Shown piece after piece: positions 18,322 to 26,575 of a stretch of DNA of 64,000 nucleotides; position 1 is the stretch's first letter, and every line of letters begins with the position of its first letter. This DNA comes from Streptomyces clavuligerus. Its GTDB lineage: Bacteria > Actinomycetota > Actinomycetes > Streptomycetales > Streptomycetaceae. The position numbers and the translations under genes were made by a program. Location of the stretch: NCBI RefSeq assembly GCF_005519465.1, contig NZ_CP027859.1:1731496-1795495 (forward strand), in the 5' to 3' direction. The notes under the pieces were generated by a model that was given only the letters and a program-made list of their open reading frames with translations, was not told the origin of the DNA and ran no database searches.

Positions 18322-18355
18322 CCCGCGCCACGGCACCGAGGTTCCGTGGCGCGGG
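18322..18355. terminator. Hairpin terminator after the DUF4394 gene
   Basis: A perfect 12-bp stem (18322-18333 with 18344-18355, CCCGCGCCACGG against its complement) closes a 10-base loop 13 bases after the stop codon. Confidence 0.65.
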
Positions 18356-18402
18356 CCCGGGCCGGAACGGGCCGCCGGCCTCCCCGTGTCACGGACGCCG
18401 AC

Positions 18403-18442
18403 GGCCCGGCACCCCGTTCTGGCTTCGAAGGGGTCCCGGGCC
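18403..18442. terminator. Second hairpin between convergent genes
   Basis: GGCCCGG-C-ACCCC at 18403-18415 pairs with GGGGT-C-CCGGGCC at 18430-18442, with one C:C mismatch and a 14-base loop. It lies between the DUF4394 and fasciclin genes, which converge here, and probably terminates the fasciclin transcript. Confidence 0.5.
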
Positions 18443-18473
18443 GCCGGGCTGGGACAGCAACAGGAAGAGGCGG

Positions 18474-19127
18474 CTATCCGGGCATCAGCACGGTGTCGAC
18501 GATGTAGACGGTGGCGTTGGAAGTGCTGACGTTGCCGCAGACGACCTTCGCGGTGTCGTTGACCTTGTAGGCCCGGCCGGATCCGCTGGTGGTGACGATG
18601 CCCTTCTGCAGAGTCTCGAAGGAGCCGTTCTGCAACTGCTCCGGCGTCAGGTTCCGGCCGACGACGTGGTAGGTGAGGATGTCGGTCAGCGTCTTCTTGT
18701 CGGCGAGGACCTTGTCGAGATCGCCCTTCGGGATCTTCGCGAAGGCGTCGTTCGTCGGGGCGAACACGGTGATGCCCTCGGCCTTGTTGAGGGTGTCCAC
18801 CAGGCCGGCCCGCTTGACCGCGGCGACCAGGGTGGACAGGGCCGGGTTGTTGGAGGCGGCGGTGGCGACAGGATCCTTGGCCATGCCGTCGAAGCTGCCC
18901 GCGCCCTCCTTCGGGACACCGGCGCAGGCGGGGCCGAACGGCGTGCCGGGCGCCATCGCGTCAGTCGCCGGTGCCTTGTCGGCCTGGGCGGCCTCGTCGG
19001 AAGCCGGGGTGGAGGCGGCGTTGGTGTCCTTCCCGGAGTCCGGGCCGGAGCAGGCGGCCAGTGCGAGGGGCAGCACCACGGCCGCCGCGAGGGCGGTCGC
19101 GGCACGGCGGATACGCAGACGGTTCAT
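18474..19127 (-). CDS. Fasciclin (FAS1)-domain lipoprotein, MPT70/MPT83-like
   Basis: This 217-residue protein has a lipoprotein signal with the lipobox LALAAC (Cys 26), a Ser/Thr/Ala-rich spacer, and then one FAS1 domain from about residue 75: the conserved H1 motif GITVFAPTNDAFAKIP and the H2 region LTYHVVGRNLTPEQLQNG with YKVNDTAKV. It ends VYIVDTVLMPG. Such proteins are surface-anchored adhesion or signalling proteins; in mycobacteria MPT70 and MPT83 are SigK targets. ATG 19127 has a good GGAGAT Shine-Dalgarno. A SigK-type promoter lies well upstream (19390-19416), implying a leader of about 260 bases. Confidence 0.9.
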   Translation of the reverse strand: MNRLRIRRAATALAAAVVLPLALAACSGPDSGKDTNAASTPASDEAAQADKAPATDAMAPGTPFGPACAGVPKEGAGSFDGMAKDPVATAASNNPALSTLVAAVKRAGLVDTLNKAEGITVFAPTNDAFAKIPKGDLDKVLADKKTLTDILTYHVVGRNLTPEQLQNGSFETLQKGIVTTSGSGRAYKVNDTAKVVCGNVSTSNATVYIVDTVLMPG

Positions 19128-19335
19128 GATCAGGATCTCCTCTTGCAGAAGCATGGCGCCGGGCGGGTTGTCCCGGCAGTCAGGGAAACAGGGGGGACGA
19201 CGGTGCGGGGCTGTCACCGATCCGGGCGGCGGCAGGCAGGGCAGCCGGGCGGCCCACCGCGGGGCAGAGGGCAGCGCGGTCAACCGGGCGGCACCCCGCG
19301 GAAAAGCCAGAGAGCGGGGACTCCTCTCCTGCCGG

Positions 19336-19355
19336 TGCCGGTGCCGGCACCGGCA
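19336..19355. repeat. 20-bp perfect palindrome in the fasciclin leader
   Basis: TGCCGGTGCCGGCACCGGCA is self-complementary. It lies inside the long untranslated region between the fasciclin gene and its predicted promoter, so it could be an operator or an RNA hairpin. No role is known. Confidence 0.5.
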
Positions 19356-19389
19356 GGGGGAAGCGGAGGCGGGATGTTCCATGCCCGTT

Positions 19390-19416
19390 GTTCGCAGGCA
19401 GCGGCCCGCCGGATGG
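19390..19416 (-). promoter_or_regulatory. SigK-type promoter for the fasciclin gene
   Basis: On the minus strand, CCATCC (19416-19411), 15 bases, then GCGAAC (19395-19390). It has the same spacing as the other three sites, with one change in the -10. Confidence 0.55.
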
Positions 19417-19580
19417 GCCTGTCATCCTTTCCGGTGACCCGCAGGCACTTCCCGGCCGGTCAGGCCGCCCTTCGGCGACACTCTGTCCGGCCGGCCCGGC
19501 GCCAGGCGTTGACCCCATCCCGCTCGGCAGGCGGGTCCAGCGGACCGGGCTCCCACCCGTCCACCGCCGGGCGCTCCCAC

Positions 19581-19607
19581 CCATCCACCTCCGGGCCCGC
19601 TCCGAAC
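19581..19607 (+). promoter_or_regulatory. SigK-type autoregulatory promoter of the sigma-factor operon
   Basis: CCATCC (19581-19586), 15 bases, then CCGAAC (19602-19607). The site lies 82 bases before the leader ORF and 159 before the sigma-factor GTG, and suggests positive autoregulation. Confidence 0.65.
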
Positions 19608-19688
19608 ATCTCAGGAGACCACCGCCGAGGTCACCGTCTGCCAGAGGGTGAACCCGGCGGCCACGCACCCCAGATCCGAGGGATCTCC

Positions 19689-19769
19689 ATGGCGATCACA
19701 GCCCGCCCGAGGGCGGCCGACACCGGCTTCCGCCCCATCCGGTCACCTCAGCCGGGGCCCGCCCGGTGA
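19689..19769 (+). CDS. Possible 26-residue leader peptide overlapping sigK
   Basis: ATG 19689 follows a GAGGGA ribosome binding site by 7 bases and opens a 26-codon frame (MAITARPRAADTGFRPIRSP, then QPGPAR). Its TGA overlaps the GTG of the sigma-factor gene (GTGA). The sigma-factor gene has no good Shine-Dalgarno of its own, so translation could depend on this upstream frame. It is too short for homology; evidence is spacing and overlap only. Confidence 0.45.
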   Translation: MAITARPRAADTGFRPIRSPQPGPAR

Positions 19770-20353
19770 ACCGGCCGCTCCCCACCACCGCCACCGGGCA
19801 CACCGGCACAGGCGACCTCGCCGTCCTCATGCGGCAGACCGCTCAAGGCGACAAAGAGGCATTCGCCGCCCTCTACGACGCCCTCGCCCCCCTGGTCTTC
19901 GGGATCGTGGTCAAGGTCGTACGCGACCGTGCCCAGTCCGAGGAAGTCGCCCAGGAAGTCATGATCGACCTGTGGCGGCGGGCCGCCCACTACCGCCCGG
20001 ACTCCGGCACCGTCACCACCTGGACGGCGACCATCGCCCACCGCCGAGCGGTGGACCGGGTGCGCTCCGCCCAGGCCGCCGCCGACCGAGAACGGGCCCA
20101 GGCCGCCCGCGAGCACCGGACCGCGTTCGACGACGTCGCCGAGCAGGTCGAGACACGCCTCGACAGCGAACAGGTACGCCGGTGCCTGCGCGGGCTCACC
20201 GAACTCCAGCACCAGGCCGTCACCCTCGCCTACTACCGCGGACTGACCTACCGCGAAGTCGCCGAAACACTCCGCACACCGCTGCCCACCATCAAGACAC
20301 GCATGCGCGACGGCCTCATCAGGCTCCGCGACTGCATGGGGGTGACCACATGA
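19766..20353 (+). CDS. sigK: ECF RNA polymerase sigma factor, SigK type
   Basis: This 195-residue ECF sigma factor has region 2 spanning about residues 20-90 (AFAALYDALAPLVFGIVVKV, QSEEVAQEVMIDLWRRAAHY, then TWTATIAHRRAVDRVR). Region 4 follows at about 135-190 (CLRGLTELQHQAVTLAYYRG, LTYREVAETLRTPLPTIKTR). TYREVA followed by LPTIKTRMRDGL is typical of the SigK/SigL group with RskA-type anti-sigma factors. The GTG start is coupled to a 26-codon leader. The downstream anti-sigma gene overlaps by four bases (ATGA). It is predicted to direct transcription from the four CCATCC-N15-CCGAAC-like sites in this locus. Confidence 0.9.
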   Translation: MNRPLPTTATGHTGTGDLAVLMRQTAQGDKEAFAALYDALAPLVFGIVVKVVRDRAQSEEVAQEVMIDLWRRAAHYRPDSGTVTTWTATIAHRRAVDRVRSAQAAADRERAQAAREHRTAFDDVAEQVETRLDSEQVRRCLRGLTELQHQAVTLAYYRGLTYREVAETLRTPLPTIKTRMRDGLIRLRDCMGVTT

Positions 20354-21093
20354 AACAGCCCGTGTCCGACGTCCACACCCTCGCCGCGGCCCATGCCCTC
20401 AACGCCCTCGAAGACGACGACCGCGAGGCGTTCACACACCACCTGCGTCACTGCGAGGAATGCCGCCAGGACGTCGCCGAATTCGAGGCCACCGCCGCCC
20501 GCCTGGCCACCGCCGTCGCCCAGCCGCCACCCCCGGCTGTCAAAGAGCGGACCATGCTGGCCATCGACGGCGTCCGTCAGCAACCCCCCCGCACGGCGGC
20601 ACCGGGTACCGGTTGGCGCTCGCGCCGCCGCATCGCCATGCCCCTCGCCCTGGCCGCGAGCCTCGCGGCGGCGGCCTCCTTCGCCGGACTCGCCACCTGG
20701 CAGCACCACACGAGCGAGGAACACCGGCGGCGGGCCGCCCAGAGCCAGCGGCACCTCGACGACATCGGCGGCGTCCTCGCCGCTTCCGACGCCCGCACCG
20801 CCCACGGCAGAGCGCGCAACGGAGCGCTGGTCACGGTGGTCGCCTCCACCAGCCGGGGCAGAGCCGTCGTCACCGCCACAGGGCTGCCCGAACCCGCCTC
20901 CGGCACGACGTACCAGCTCTGGCTCGACCAGGGGGGAACCATGCGTCCGGCCGGGTTCATCCACCGGGACGGCACCGTCCTCCTCGACGGCGACCCCTCC
21001 GGTGCCACCGCCCTCGGGCTCACCCGCGAACCCTCCCCGGGCTCATCCCACCCCACCACCCCACCCCTCCTCCTGATGACTCTCCCCACATGA
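20350..21093 (+). CDS. rskA: RskA-type anti-sigma factor
   Basis: This 247-residue protein has an N-terminal anti-sigma domain (HTLAAAHALNALEDDDREAF) with a zinc-binding-like HLRHCEECRQDV motif, which holds the sigma factor. One membrane helix lies near residue 95-115 (MPLALAASLAAAASFAGLAT), and an extracytoplasmic RskA domain follows (GTTYQLWLDQGGTMRPAGFI; VLLDGDPSGATALGLTREP). In mycobacteria, regulated proteolysis of RskA releases SigK. The overlap with sigK ensures matched synthesis. The extreme C-terminus (after REPSPGSSHP) departs from the family pattern and may be slightly altered. Confidence 0.88.
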   Translation: MKQPVSDVHTLAAAHALNALEDDDREAFTHHLRHCEECRQDVAEFEATAARLATAVAQPPPPAVKERTMLAIDGVRQQPPRTAAPGTGWRSRRRIAMPLALAASLAAAASFAGLATWQHHTSEEHRRRAAQSQRHLDDIGGVLAASDARTAHGRARNGALVTVVASTSRGRAVVTATGLPEPASGTTYQLWLDQGGTMRPAGFIHRDGTVLLDGDPSGATALGLTREPSPGSSHPTTPPLLLMTLPT

Positions 21094-21213
21094 CACACCA
21101 ACCGGCTGGGCACCGGACGGAACCGAACTCCCCGTCCCGCAGGCCCACGCATGGCTCCTCGCCAACCGGGAGTGTTCGATGATCGGCGGATTCGGTGGTC
21201 CAGGAGACGCCGG

Positions 21214-21725
21214 ATGAGCGGCACCATCATCGAGCAGATACCGGGCAGCGGGCCGACGGCGGGCGTGCCGCCGAGCGATGAGCAGTTGGTCGCGATGCCC
21301 ATGGGCCGGGCCCGCAGCGGGGGTCTGCGGCTGACGGGGGGAGGCAGCGGCTCACCAAGCGGGTCCTGGAGTCCGCCCTGGAGGGCGGGACCTCCGGTCA
21401 CCTCGGAGGCGGGAAGCGTGACGCCGAGGGCCGGGGCAGCTTCCGCAGCGGGATGCGGGCGAAGACGGTGCCGGCCGATGTCGGCCCGGTCGCGGTCAGG
21501 GCCCGAGGGGGCGTGGCGGGCACGTTCGGGTCGGCCATCGTCGAGAAGCGGCGGCAGCGCCTGTCCGGTGCGGACGAGATGGTGCTGTCGCTGTCGGCGA
21601 AGGGGCCGACGCGCGGCGAGATCTCCGCCCGCCTGGCCGAGGTCCACGGCGCGAGCGTGTCCGAGGCGGTCGTCTCCACGATCACCGGCAAGGTACTGGA
21701 CGGGATGGCGGAATGGTCCGACTAA
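21214..21725 (+). pseudogene. IS256-family (mutator) transposase, N-terminal remnant
   Basis: It starts MSGTIIEQIPGSGPTAGVPP. After a frameshifted middle (near 21340-21420) it shows the conserved IS256 segment SGMRAKTVPADVGPVAVRAR, VEKRRQRLSGADEMVLSLSA and TRGEISARLAEVHGASVSEA, ending GKVLDGMAEWSD-stop. The DDE domain that should follow MAEW is absent; an IS3-type element begins 13 bases later. This element is dead. Confidence 0.75.
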
Positions 21726-21737
21726 GGTTGATCCCCG

Positions 21738-22746
21738 GGAGTGGACACCGGGTTTCATGTGACGAGTGACAGCGTACGTGGAGTGATCTGGTGCTGTTCG
21801 GACTCGATCGGTGTGGGGTGGTCGAGCGAGAAACGCCGACGGCGCCGGTGACCAGGGACGCGTGCATGTGGCTGGCGATTGACCGGCCCATGCCCCGGCG
21901 ACGCATAGATGTCGATCACTGTGGCCAGACAGAGCCACGTCGAACCGACGGGTATGCAGGTGATGTCACCGCACCACTTCGTGTTGAGCGGGGCGGCGGT
22001 GAAGTCGCGCATCACCCAGGTCCGGGACGGGCGGGGGCCGTCCTGTCGGCGATCGTCGTTCGCCTGGTGCGGTGCAGGTGACGCCCGACAATGTGGTGGA
22101 TGCGCATCAACCGTGTCACGCGTTTGCGGTTGACCTTCCGTCCCCGGTGCCTCGGCTCGGCGTGGACGCGCGGGGCGCCGTAGGTGCCCCGGTGCCCGGT
22201 GTGGATGTTCATGGTCTCGGCGACGCCGTCGCCTCGTGGGCCTGGCGTTCGGCACGGGTCACTTCGGTTCCCCGGTGCCGGCAGTAGCCGGAGCGGGAGA
22301 CCCCCAGGACCCGGCAGAGCCGCTTGACGCCGGAGTCAGCGCGGTGGTCGGAGATGAAGTCCCGGTGGAGGGGCCTCACTTCACCTCCCTGGCGAAATAG
22401 ATGGCCGCCCGTCGCAGGATCTCGTGCTCCAACTGCTTCTTCTTGCGGGCCTTCACGAGCCTGGCGTTCTCGACGCGCAGTCCGACCGGCTCGCCGGCCT
22501 GACTCCCCGGGCCGCTCCCGCCCCCGGTGGCCGACACGTTGACCCCGGTGTCCTTGCGGACCCACATGCGCAGAGTTTCCCCGGTGATACCAAGTTCGGT
22601 GGCCGCGACCGCGTACGTACGCCTGCCGCCGCCCGCGCGATACAGCGCGACGGCATCCCTCCGGAACTCCTCCGGGCACGGAGATCGGCGTCCCACCTGG
22701 ACATCCTCCCTGGACCATCGAGATCCATTGTCAGGGTGTCCACTCC
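21738..22746 (-). mobile_element. Degenerate IS3-family insertion sequence
   Basis: GGAGTGGACACC at 21738-21749 is repeated inverted at 22735-22746, giving an element of about 1.0 kb with both termini. OrfA (22376-22696) reads CPEEFRRDAVALYRAGGGRR, with a helix-turn-helix VAATELGITGETLRMWVRKD and the VENARLVKARKKKQLEHEIL zipper. OrfB survives only in pieces in different frames: VRPLHRDFISDHRADSGVKR, HTGHRGTYGAPRVHAEPRHR and AAPLNTKWCGDITCIPVGST. It is inactive. The element is inserted directly after the truncated IS256 gene, so the two may have been lost together. Confidence 0.75.
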
Positions 22747-22827
22747 AAGGGAGCAGCCGCACACTGCCGGGTCAACCTTCCCCGAAGTCAGTCGGGTTGA
22801 GCGTTCAGGTGTCTACTCTTGTTCCCT

Positions 22828-23715
22828 GTGACGATCGCTCCGGAGGGCCCCGCCGCCGCCCCGCTGCGCTGTGTCGCAATCGAGCTGACCGCCCGGTGCC
22901 AGTTGACCTGCTCGCACTGCTACGCGGAGTCCGGGCCGACGTGCGGGCACGGCTCGATGAGTACGGGGGACTGGCGCCGGGTCATCACCGAGGCCGCTGC
23001 TCTCGGCGCGGTGACTGTGCAGCTGATCGGGGGAGAGCCGAGCCTGAGTCCCGGCTTCACCGGGCTCGTCGGGCACGCGCTGGACGCCGGGCTGCGCGTC
23101 CGCGTCTACACCAATCTCTACCGGGTGCGCGGGGCTCACTGGAGCTTGTACGAGCACCCGCGGGTGGACCTCGCCTGCTCCTATTACAGCGACGAGGCAG
23201 CCGAGCACGACCGGGTCACCGGCCGGGCCGGGTCCCACACCGCGACGCGGGCGAACATCGTCGAGGCGGTGCGCCGGGGGATCAGGGTCGAGGTCGGGAT
23301 CGTGGACCTGGGCGGCGGTCAGCGCGTCGCGCAGGCCCGTGCCGAGCTGGAAGCCCTGGGGGTGGCGGGGGTCCGTGTCGACCGGGTCCGCCGGGTCGGC
23401 AACGCCGCGGGCAGCGTGCTGCCTTCCACCTCGGCGCTGTGCGGCCGGTGCGGGGACGGGAAGGCGGCCATCCTCCCGGACGGGACGGTCGCACCGTGCG
23501 AGATAGGCCGCTTCCTTCCCGGTGGCAGCGTCGCCGACGGCACGAGCCTGGCCTCGGTCCTGGCGAGCGACCGGTGGGCCCGGTTGAGAGCGCGCATCCC
23601 CCACCGGGCCGCAGCTCCATGTGACCCTGAGTGCGCGCCCTTGGACGACAGCCAGTGCGGGCCTGTGAACAGCGGCCCGTGCGGCCCCGGAGCGGACGAC
23701 GACGGGGACCTGTGA
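22828..23715 (+). CDS. Radical SAM/SPASM-type enzyme
   Basis: This 295-residue protein has the radical SAM CxxxCxxC cluster motif in ELTARCQLTCSHCYAES (near residue 20-35), the GGEP motif (VQLIGGEPSLSPGF), and a short partial TIM barrel. The C-terminal SPASM-like cysteines are in LCGRCGDGKAAILPDGTVAP-CE and CDPECAPLDDSQCGP. SPASM enzymes usually modify ribosomal peptides. GTG 22828 was chosen because VTIAPEGP precedes the first strand; the Shine-Dalgarno is weak. The stop overlaps the start of the methyltransferase gene, so the two act together. No precursor peptide is visible; the IS3 element ends only 81 bases upstream. Confidence 0.82.
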   Translation: MTIAPEGPAAAPLRCVAIELTARCQLTCSHCYAESGPTCGHGSMSTGDWRRVITEAAALGAVTVQLIGGEPSLSPGFTGLVGHALDAGLRVRVYTNLYRVRGAHWSLYEHPRVDLACSYYSDEAAEHDRVTGRAGSHTATRANIVEAVRRGIRVEVGIVDLGGGQRVAQARAELEALGVAGVRVDRVRRVGNAAGSVLPSTSALCGRCGDGKAAILPDGTVAPCEIGRFLPGGSVADGTSLASVLASDRWARLRARIPHRAAAPCDPECAPLDDSQCGPVNSGPCGPGADDDGDL

Positions 23716-24884
23716 CCGTGACGGAAGCGATGCCGATCCCCCTGGTGGACTGGCGGCCCCACGCCCGCCGCCTGGCCGATGCGCACCTGCGGCCGGAGTC
23801 CCGCTGGTGGGCGCCGATCGCCTCCGTCCCGCGGCACATCTTCGTCCCGCGCTGGTTCGAGCGGACCGACGCCGGGCGGGTGGTCCGCGACGGCCCCACC
23901 GACACCGGCGCGTGGCTCGACGCCGCCTACACCGACACCACCCTGGTGACCCGGATCGGCACCGTCCACGCCGACCACACCGAACCTGGCACCACCGCCC
24001 CGCCCGGCGGGTGGCCCACGTCGTCCTCGACCCTGCCCACCCTGATCGTCACCCTGTACCGGCTCGCCTCCCTCGCCGACACCTCCCGCACCCTCGTCAC
24101 CACCGGCACGGGATACGGCACCGCCCTCGCCTGCCACCGCCTCGGTGACCACCACGTCACCTCAGTCGATGTCGACCCCTACCTCGTCCAGGCCGCCACC
24201 GAACGCCTGGACGCGATCGGGCTCCACCCGCACACCGCCGTCCGCGACGTCACCGGTTTTCTTCCCGCCGAGTTCGACCGCATCATCTCCACCGTCGCCG
24301 TACGACCCGTACCCGCCTCCTGGCTCACCGCACTGCGCCCCGGCGGTCGGCTGGTCACCACGATCGCCGACACCGGCCTGATCGTCGTCGCGGACAGGAC
24401 GCCGGACGGCGGCGCCAGGGGCCGTGTGGCCCCCCACTGGGCCTCGTTCATGTCCGCCCGACACGGGGACGATGACGAGCACACCACCCCCGCCGCAGAA
24501 GTGTGGGGAGCGGCGGACGGCGACGGCGAGGAGGTCTCCGGCAGCCGGTATCCGCTGCTGGACGTGCAGAACACCTGGGACATCCGGTCCATGCTGCACC
24601 TGAAGGTCCCCGGGGTCAGCCACCGCATGGGGCGCAACGACGACGGCTCCTGGACGATGCGGATGGCACACCCCGACGGCTCCTGGGCCCGCGCCGACGC
24701 CCCCACCCGCCGCGAACCCCCGACCGTCCACCAGGGCGGACCCCGCCGCCTCTGGGACACACTGGAGAAGATCCGCACCTACCTCAACACCTGGGGCGAA
24801 CTCCCCCTCCACGGCGCCGAGGTCACCATCACCCCCGACGGTGAGACCACCCTGCACCGCGGACACTGGTCCGCCACCCTCTGA
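23712..24884 (+). CDS. Protein-L-isoaspartate methyltransferase-like enzyme, RiPP-maturation type
   Basis: This 390-residue protein has N-terminal WRPHARRLADAHLRPESRWW and PRHIFVPRWFERTD. The SAM-binding region includes LVTTGTGYGTALACHRLGDH and VTSVDVDPYLVQAATERLDA, and RPGGRLVTTI follows. The C-terminal half (MLHLKVPGVSHRMGRN; LWDTLEKIRTYLNTWGELPL) is typical of the longer isoaspartyl-methyltransferase relatives found with graspetide and related peptide-maturation systems, where they form aspartimide. The GTG start overlaps the radical SAM stop (GTGA). The combination with a radical SAM enzyme and no ATP-grasp ligase is unusual. Confidence 0.78.
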   Translation: MTVTEAMPIPLVDWRPHARRLADAHLRPESRWWAPIASVPRHIFVPRWFERTDAGRVVRDGPTDTGAWLDAAYTDTTLVTRIGTVHADHTEPGTTAPPGGWPTSSSTLPTLIVTLYRLASLADTSRTLVTTGTGYGTALACHRLGDHHVTSVDVDPYLVQAATERLDAIGLHPHTAVRDVTGFLPAEFDRIISTVAVRPVPASWLTALRPGGRLVTTIADTGLIVVADRTPDGGARGRVAPHWASFMSARHGDDDEHTTPAAEVWGAADGDGEEVSGSRYPLLDVQNTWDIRSMLHLKVPGVSHRMGRNDDGSWTMRMAHPDGSWARADAPTRREPPTVHQGGPRRLWDTLEKIRTYLNTWGELPLHGAEVTITPDGETTLHRGHWSATL

Positions 24885-24924
24885 ACCGGGCCGGCCGACA
24901 CGGGCCGAGCCACCTGCAACCATT

Positions 24925-25200
24925 ACCGGCGGCACCGGACAGCGCGTCGACCCCGCGTACTCCACGTTCTCCGCCCGGCCGCGCGAGCCGTGGACCGAGG
25001 AGCCGTCGAAGCGGGAGCACAGCCGGACGGATGTGATCCTCACGGTGTGCCGCCGGCCGTCCCACGCGGTGACACCGACGATCGGGCAGTCGGAGGGAAG
25101 GGCCAGCCCGGCGCGGCGATCCGCCTCGGTCAGCAGGTGGGGACGTCGGCTGTCCGACCGACTCCATCCGCGCATAGCCCGACGGCTGGGGCCTGGCCTT
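24925..25200 (-). pseudogene. Unrecognised C-terminal coding fragment
   Basis: Minus-strand sequence reads LLTEADRRAGLALPSDCPIV, GVTAWDGRRHTVRITSVRLC and GSSVHGSRGRAENVEYAGS, which is convincingly coding. It has no start, and continues into the methyltransferase gene on the opposite strand. I cannot name the family. Confidence 0.3.
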
Positions 25201-25213
25201 CCGTCCACAGGAC

Positions 25214-25470
25214 ATGGTCACCTCCGTCGGCCGGGTCAACGGCGGCCACGGGGACGACTGGCTCGCCACCGACTGCCCTGCCGTGCTGGTCCACGGCACC
25301 CGGAGCGACACGCTCACCGCCGAACATGCCCAGGAGATGGCCGACCGCTGTCCCCCCACCGGCTGGTCGCACCCGCGACGGGACACACCGTGCACGAGTC
25401 CGTCCCACCGGCTTCGCGGCGGCGGGGCGAGCCTTCCCTGGCACCGCCCGAGCCTGCTCCTGACGGTTCG
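25214..25470 (+). pseudogene. Alpha/beta-hydrolase C-terminal remnant
   Basis: The frame from 25214 reads SVGRVNGGHGDDWLATDCPA and VLVHGTRSDTLTAEHAQEMA (the strand and Asp turn of alpha/beta hydrolases). A shift then leads to LVAPATGHTVHESVP, which carries the catalytic-His region, and another shift gives PTGFAAAGRAF. Two indels separate the parts and the nucleophile half is missing. Confidence 0.55.
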
Positions 25471-25479
25471 GCCAGGTCG

Positions 25480-26244
25480 TCAGCAGCGGGCTTCGGACGC
25501 CCGCGCGGAGGCCCGTACGGCTGTATGGACGGCCCGTGCCAGACGGGCTCCCCACAGGGAGCGGGGACCGGCGAAGGGGTGGGGCACGGCGCCGGGGCCG
25601 GGCGTGCGAGCGGCGACGCACACGGCGTCGGTGGGCGTGCCGGAGCAGTCGAACCCGGCGTCCAGCAGGGCCTGGACCTTGGCCTCGGTGGCGGTGGCGA
25701 CCGCGTTGACCAGGGCCGCGTCGGTCAGTGCCACGGGGAGCGCGACGACGATGTTGACGGTTCCGGGCTGGACGGGCGCGTATGCCCCACCGGTCCCGGG
25801 CACACTGTCGGCCCCGGACGCACCATGGGCCTCCGGCTCGCCATCGGCCTCCGGCACGCCGTCCGCCGGGGACGCGGCCCACCCCCGTACCCGCAGCCCC
25901 GCCGTGGCCACCGCGTCCACACCATTGTCGTGGCCCTGACCGTACGCGCGGACATCGGCGGCTGTCAGAAGCCCGACCCCCGCACCGTGCGCCCCGGCGG
26001 CAGCGGCCAGCCCGGCCAGGTGACGATCGGGGTCGGTGCGCCCGTAGCCGTGCGGCACCTGGGCGTTGAGCACCCAGTGCCGCTCACCCAGGCCGCCGCC
26101 CAGCACGGCACTGCTGATCATCCGCCAGCCCGCACCCGCTCGCCAGAGCAGCGCGGGCAGCCGCTCGCCGTCCTCGGTGCGGACGATCCGCCGCACCGGC
26201 AGCAGTCCGGTGACCGCGCGGGGCGGTGGGACGACCGTACTCAC
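25480..26244 (-). CDS. cbiZ: Adenosylcobinamide amidohydrolase
   Basis: This 254-residue CbiZ-type enzyme hydrolyses adenosylcobinamide to adenosylcobyric acid and so salvages incomplete corrinoids. Family landmarks are WRMISSAVLGGGLGERHWVL, NAQVPHGYGRTDPDRHLAGL, VGLLTAADVRAYG, the late NIVVALPVALTDAALVNAVA and FDCSGTPTDAVCVAARTPGP. GTG 26244 is chosen because AAGGAG lies 10 bases before it. A low-complexity DG/EA-rich insert (near residues 130-155) lies between the conserved blocks. There is no cobalamin operon beside it, so it is a stand-alone salvage gene. Confidence 0.85.
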   Translation of the reverse strand: MSTVVPPPRAVTGLLPVRRIVRTEDGERLPALLWRAGAGWRMISSAVLGGGLGERHWVLNAQVPHGYGRTDPDRHLAGLAAAAGAHGAGVGLLTAADVRAYGQGHDNGVDAVATAGLRVRGWAASPADGVPEADGEPEAHGASGADSVPGTGGAYAPVQPGTVNIVVALPVALTDAALVNAVATATEAKVQALLDAGFDCSGTPTDAVCVAARTPGPGAVPHPFAGPRSLWGARLARAVHTAVRASARASEARC

Positions 26245-26575
26245 GGAGGGCGCTCCTTGCCGGGGGAGAGAGAACGGGCCCATCGTACGCACGAGCCCGG
26301 ACCCGACTGCGGCCGGGCGTCCGCGACACCCGCGTACGGGTGGGGACAGGTCCCGCCGGGCCGAGGTTCTCCTCCTCGTCGCCGGGGCCCGTCGGCTACG
26401 GGGGCGCGATCCGGCAGCCGCGCCGGATCGAGGGAAGGCGTCGGTGCGCGGCTGCGGTTTCGCAGGAGGGCCGGGAGAGCGTCACCGTGGCCGTGTGTGG
26501 TTCCTGTTCTGTCGTCGTAGTTGTCTTGATAGTGACGTTTCGTACTGATGTGCTCTTGTGGGGGGAGGCCGGGAG
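26245..26575. promoter_or_regulatory. Divergent intergenic region of cbiZ and the lectin gene
   Basis: No gene. The AT-richer stretch at 26520-26560 (TTGATAGTGACGTTTCGTAC) may hold the promoter of the lectin gene. I looked for a cobalamin riboswitch upstream of cbiZ and did not see a recognisable B12 box. Confidence 0.35.

Noticed and set aside
19648..21093. A 481-codon frame fused to the anti-sigma factor
   Set aside because: The part before 20350 is a shadow of the sigma-factor gene; the ATG at 20350 overlapping the sigma stop is the proper anti-sigma start.
26245..26575. Cobalamin riboswitch upstream of cbiZ
   Set aside because: I could not find a B12-box-like sequence or the expected hairpins; a covariance-model search would settle it.
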